Below are positions 5,828-7,932 of a stretch of 7,932 bases of DNA, in pieces. Position numbers and translations under genes: made by a program. The stretch's first letter is position 1. Each line of letters begins with the position of its first letter. Below the pieces are notes generated by a model. That model ran no database searches. It was not told the DNA's origin and worked only from the letters and a program-made list of their open reading frames with translations. Source of the DNA: Candidatus Krumholzibacteriia bacterium (GTDB lineage: Bacteria; Krumholzibacteriota; Krumholzibacteriia; LZORAL124-64-63); NCBI GenBank assembly GCA_014859985.1, contig JACZKN010000348.1, forward strand, positions 1 through 7,932. Direction: 5' to 3'.

Positions 5828-7147
5828 CTAGAAGACCATCGTGCCGAGGTAGTTCCCCTGGGCCTGCAGCTGGGCGACCATCATCTCCATGGCGGTGAAC
5901 TTGCGCTCGAGGGTCAGCTTGTAGCTCTCGGCGCTGCGCTCGTAGCGGCTGATGGTGTCGTCCGCGTTGCGGATCTTCCGGTTCAGCAGGTCGGTCGAGA
6001 TCTTGAAGACGCCGCCGGTGTTGTCGGTGAGGGACTTGATCAGGTCGTCCAGCTGGGGCATCTTGCCCTCGTTGCCCTCGCGCTCGACGAACAGGTCGCG
6101 CACGCTGCCGAAATTGGCCCGCAGGGCCTCGGCGAAGTCCTCCTCGTCGAACTTGAGCAGGCGGCCCTCGCCGCGGGTCACGCCCACCAGGGAGAAGGTG
6201 CCGATGGAGCCGAGACCGCTCTCGAGGGGCTGCGAGAACATGGATTCCAGTCGGCTGGCCACCGAGCGCAGGGTCGGGTTGTCGCGCAGGCTGCCTTCCT
6301 TGCCGGTCTGCTCCTTCACGTAGGAGAAGACGTTGTTGTAGGCGTCGACCAGGCCCTTGACCAGCTCGGCGATGCCCTCGTTGTCGCGGGAGACCTCGAC
6401 GAAGATCTGGCGGCCCGGTTCCTGGTCGCGCAGGTCGAAGGTCAGGCCGCTGACGGCGTCCTCGACCCGGTTGGACGAGGCGCTGACCGCGACGTCGTCG
6501 ATCAGCAGCTGGGCGTCGGCGGCCGCGGTGGTGGTGCTCAGCACGGGGGGAACGCCGCCGCTGAGGCCGCTGAAGTCCGCGCTGAAGGCTCCCGCCGAGC
6601 CCGCCTCGCCGCCGGACAGCACCAGGCGGTAGCCGCCGGTTTCGCTGCCGTCGTAGAGGACCGAGGCGCCGACGCCGTCCACGTTGTCGTTGATGAGGCC
6701 GGCCAGGCTCTCGAGATTGTTGTAGCCCACCAGTTCCAGCTCGTGGGTAAGCCCGTCGATGGTGATGCTGAGGGTACCCGAGCCCACGGAATCGAGCTTG
6801 GAATCGTAGCCCTGGGACATGTCCTTCTGGGCCACGGCGCGGGACAGGACCTCGACGGTGTAGCTGCCGGGGGCGGCCTTGCTGTTGGCCGAGACCTGCA
6901 GGATGTCCTCGTCGCTGGAGGAGGCCTTCAGCGCGCTGAACTCGCCGCTGGTGTCCAGCTTGCGGGCCGCCTCCTGGAGGGCGGCGAGCTTGGACTTCAG
7001 GGTGCCCAGGGCGCTGATCTCGGCCTGGAAGCCCTTCTTGCGCTCCTGCAGCCGGTAGATGGGCTGCTTCTTCAGCTCCAGCAGCTGGGCCACGATGGTG
7101 CCGGTGTCCAGCCCGGTGGCCAGGCCGCCGAACGCGATGCTGCTCAT
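5828..7147 (-). CDS. fliD: Filament cap protein FliD (hook-associated protein 2)
   Basis: FliD forms the oligomeric cap at the filament tip and guides folding of newly exported flagellin. The 439-residue length is close to the usual 450-480. The FliD N-terminal domain opens SSIAFGGLATGLDTGTIV (residues 2-19) with a coiled-coil stretch to about 64. A flagellin hook IN-type segment lies at about 124-190 (LINDNVDGVGASV, then RLVLSGG). The FliD C-terminal domain starts near DAQLLIDDVAV (211-221) with SSNRVEDAVSGLTFDL, continues through VDAYNNVFSYV (267-277), and ends in a coiled coil from about 386 to LGTMVF. The ATG follows AAGGGAG (complement of 7154-7160) by 6 nt. Upstream flaG and downstream fliS are the common FliD neighbours. 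No frameshift or missing domain is seen. Confidence 0.97.
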   Translation of the reverse strand: MSSIAFGGLATGLDTGTIVAQLLELKKQPIYRLQERKKGFQAEISALGTLKSKLAALQEAARKLDTSGEFSALKASSSDEDILQVSANSKAAPGSYTVEVLSRAVAQKDMSQGYDSKLDSVGSGTLSITIDGLTHELELVGYNNLESLAGLINDNVDGVGASVLYDGSETGGYRLVLSGGEAGSAGAFSADFSGLSGGVPPVLSTTTAAADAQLLIDDVAVSASSNRVEDAVSGLTFDLRDQEPGRQIFVEVSRDNEGIAELVKGLVDAYNNVFSYVKEQTGKEGSLRDNPTLRSVASRLESMFSQPLESGLGSIGTFSLVGVTRGEGRLLKFDEEDFAEALRANFGSVRDLFVEREGNEGKMPQLDDLIKSLTDNTGGVFKISTDLLNRKIRNADDTISRYERSAESYKLTLERKFTAMEMMVAQLQAQGNYLGTMVF

Positions 7148-7153
7148 GGGTCG

Positions 7154-7176
7154 CTCCCTTCGGGGCGTCCGCCCCG
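7154..7176 (-). promoter_or_regulatory. fliD leader hairpin with GGA loop beside the Shine-Dalgarno sequence
   Basis: Read on the minus strand, CGGGGC-GGAC-GCCCCG is a perfect 6-bp stem with a GGA-bearing tetraloop (complement of 7161-7176). It is followed at once by the fliD ribosome site AAGGGAG (7154-7160). The 71-nt flaG-fliD gap has five GGA trinucleotides, above the roughly one expected at this composition. A CsrA-responsive leader is possible, but none of the sites is a full consensus match. Confidence 0.4.
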
Positions 7177-7218
7177 GGGTCCGCTATCCCTGCGTCATGC
7201 TCGGGCCGACCTGCTCCG

Positions 7219-7584
7219 TCACGTCGCCTCGTCAACGATCATGCCGACCAGATCGTCCATCTTGTGGTGCAGGTTTAGGATTTTCTCCGGCGGGAACTGC
7301 TTGACCACCTCGCCGGCGGCATCCTTGATCAGGATCACCGTACGGTTGGTTTCCTCGTCGGTGCGGAACGAGACCCGGTAGGGCTCGGGACGGACCCGGG
7401 CGAGGGATTCCCGCAGCCGGTCGAGGGCAGCCTCCAGCTCCTCGCGGGACCAGGCGCTCTGCGCTGGCGGGGCCGGCGCCGGCGGTTCGGGGGCGGGCCG
7501 CGGTGCGGGCTCGCGGGCGGCACGGGCCCCGGCGGCGGCCGGTGGCAGGGCTGCGATGCCCTGGAGGGTCTTGATTTCGGCCAT
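7219..7584 (-). CDS. flaG: FlaG family flagellar protein
   Basis: FlaG proteins are small, are found beside fliD or flagellin genes, and influence filament length in some species; the molecular mechanism is not well defined. The conserved FlaG domain is residues about 66-121: VSFRTDEETNRTVILIKD (71-88), then GEVVKQFPPEKIL (91-103) and a final helix ending GMIVDEAT, matching the family pattern of a beta hairpin plus a P-P/E-E motif before a helix. Residues about 14-43 are an Ala/Pro-rich linker, and 46-65 a charged helix. The 121-residue length is normal. The ATG is preceded by GAGG (complement of 7592-7595) at 7 nt. It sits 59 nt after the flagellin gene, separated by a strong hairpin, and 71 nt before fliD. 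Confidence 0.92.
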   Translation of the reverse strand: MAEIKTLQGIAALPPAAAGARAAREPAPRPAPEPPAPAPPAQSAWSREELEAALDRLRESLARVRPEPYRVSFRTDEETNRTVILIKDAAGEVVKQFPPEKILNLHHKMDDLVGMIVDEAT

Positions 7585-7605
7585 GGCGGTACCTCGCTTC
7601 GTGGC

Positions 7606-7633
7606 GGGGGCCCCGCCCGCAGGCGGGGCCCCC
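7606..7633 (-). terminator. Perfect 12-bp hairpin between flagellin and flaG
   Basis: GGGGGCCCCGCC (7606-7617) is the exact reverse complement of 7622-7633, with a 4-nt loop. It starts 10 nt after the flagellin stop. No T-tract follows on the minus strand, so it may terminate only partly, or act as a 3' block to mRNA decay that keeps the flagellin transcript abundant while limiting flaG-fliD read-through. Confidence 0.65.
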
Positions 7634-7643
7634 CGATCCTACG

Positions 7644-7932
7644 CTAGCCCAGCAGGGACAGCGCGAGGCCCGAGGTCATATTGGCCTGGGCCAGGATCGA
7701 CACGCCCGCCTGCTGCAGGATCTGGTTCGAGGTCATCACCGAGGTCTCCCGGGCGACGTCCACGTCACGGATCCGGCTGTTGGCGGCCGAGAGGTTCTCC
7801 GCCGTCATGCTGATGTTGCGGATCGACGACTCCAGCCGGTTCTGGATGGAACCGAAGTCGGAGCGCTTGCTCGACACCGCGTCGATGGCCGCGTCGATCT
7901 CGCCGATGGCCGTCTGGGCGTTGGCCGCCGTG
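7644..7932 (-). CDS. fliC: Flagellin, C-terminal part only (5' end beyond the window)
   Basis: The 95 visible residues are the C-terminal D1/D0 region of flagellin, the filament subunit exported by the flagellar type III system. Family landmarks occur in order: AIDAVSSKRSDFGSIQNRLE, then ENLSAANSRIRDVDVARET, then NQILQQAGVSILAQANMTS, ending GLALSLLG (each family-typical; these blocks are nearly contiguous). The codon at 7877 is GTG inside the conserved AIDAVSSKR block and is not the start; the frame stays open to the window edge. This end packs in the filament core and is the segment bound by FliS. Promoter, leader and any CsrA sites of the gene lie outside the window. The name fliC is by family; more than one flagellin gene may exist. 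Confidence 0.96.
   Translation of the reverse strand, partial: TAANAQTAIGEIDAAIDAVSSKRSDFGSIQNRLESSIRNISMTAENLSAANSRIRDVDVARETSVMTSNQILQQAGVSILAQANMTSGLALSLLG

Noticed and set aside
5724..7381. Long alternative frames over fliD on both strands
   Set aside because: The fliD frame has full-length domain matches; the others are Arg/Gly/Pro/Ala-rich low-complexity products typical of GC-rich shadow frames.
7644..7877. A separate 77-residue gene starting at GTG 7877
   Set aside because: The frame continues upstream with conserved flagellin sequence, so this is the 3' part of a flagellin gene cut by the window edge.
1..7932. tRNA, rRNA, CRISPR array, insertion sequence or attachment site
   Set aside because: Nothing resembling these was seen; the window is almost filled by ten flagellar-family genes with short gaps and uniform composition.

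Overview
This window is a compact flagellar locus from a GC-rich (about 70% by eye) bacterium, most likely a diderm. Two convergent gene sets meet just after csrA. The plus strand reads [lytic transglycosylase, 5' end cut off] - flgN - flgK - flgL - fliW - csrA. The minus strand reads [fliC, 5' end beyond the window] - flaG - fliD - fliS - fliT-like. The fliW-csrA pair next to flgKL argues against Gammaproteobacteria, which generally lack FliW. The order resembles that of deltaproteobacterial-type and several little-studied diderm phyla, but I cannot name a taxon from this sequence.

Plus strand: a soluble lytic transglycosylase domain (1-471) is followed by the hook-filament junction set: chaperone FlgN, then FlgK and FlgL. 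FlgL is large because of a visible internal duplication. A good sigma-54-type promoter match (444-459) lies in the last codons of the transglycosylase gene and could start a flgN-flgK-flgL-fliW-csrA transcript. FliW and CsrA form the known switch in which FliW sequesters CsrA and flagellin competes for FliW. No flgM lies between the transglycosylase and flgN.

Minus strand: the flagellin C-terminus is followed by a perfect 12-bp hairpin, then FlaG, the filament cap FliD, the flagellin chaperone FliS and a FliT-like small helical protein. These genes supply, chaperone and cap the filament. The convergent gap (4863-4955) holds a GC-rich hairpin that can serve as a terminator.

Every protein belongs to a known flagellar family, so I see no wholly new protein system. 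The most notable signal is in RNA. The csrA start region folds into a hairpin whose hexaloop, AGGGAG, and flanking bases match the CsrA/RsmE consensus exactly. It holds the Shine-Dalgarno sequence in the loop and upper stem, and the GUG start codon in the lower stem. Two further hairpins sit directly upstream, from the fliW stop codon on. This predicts tight CsrA autoregulation inside the fliW-csrA unit. The fliD leader is also rich in GGA motifs, with one in a hairpin loop beside its Shine-Dalgarno sequence.
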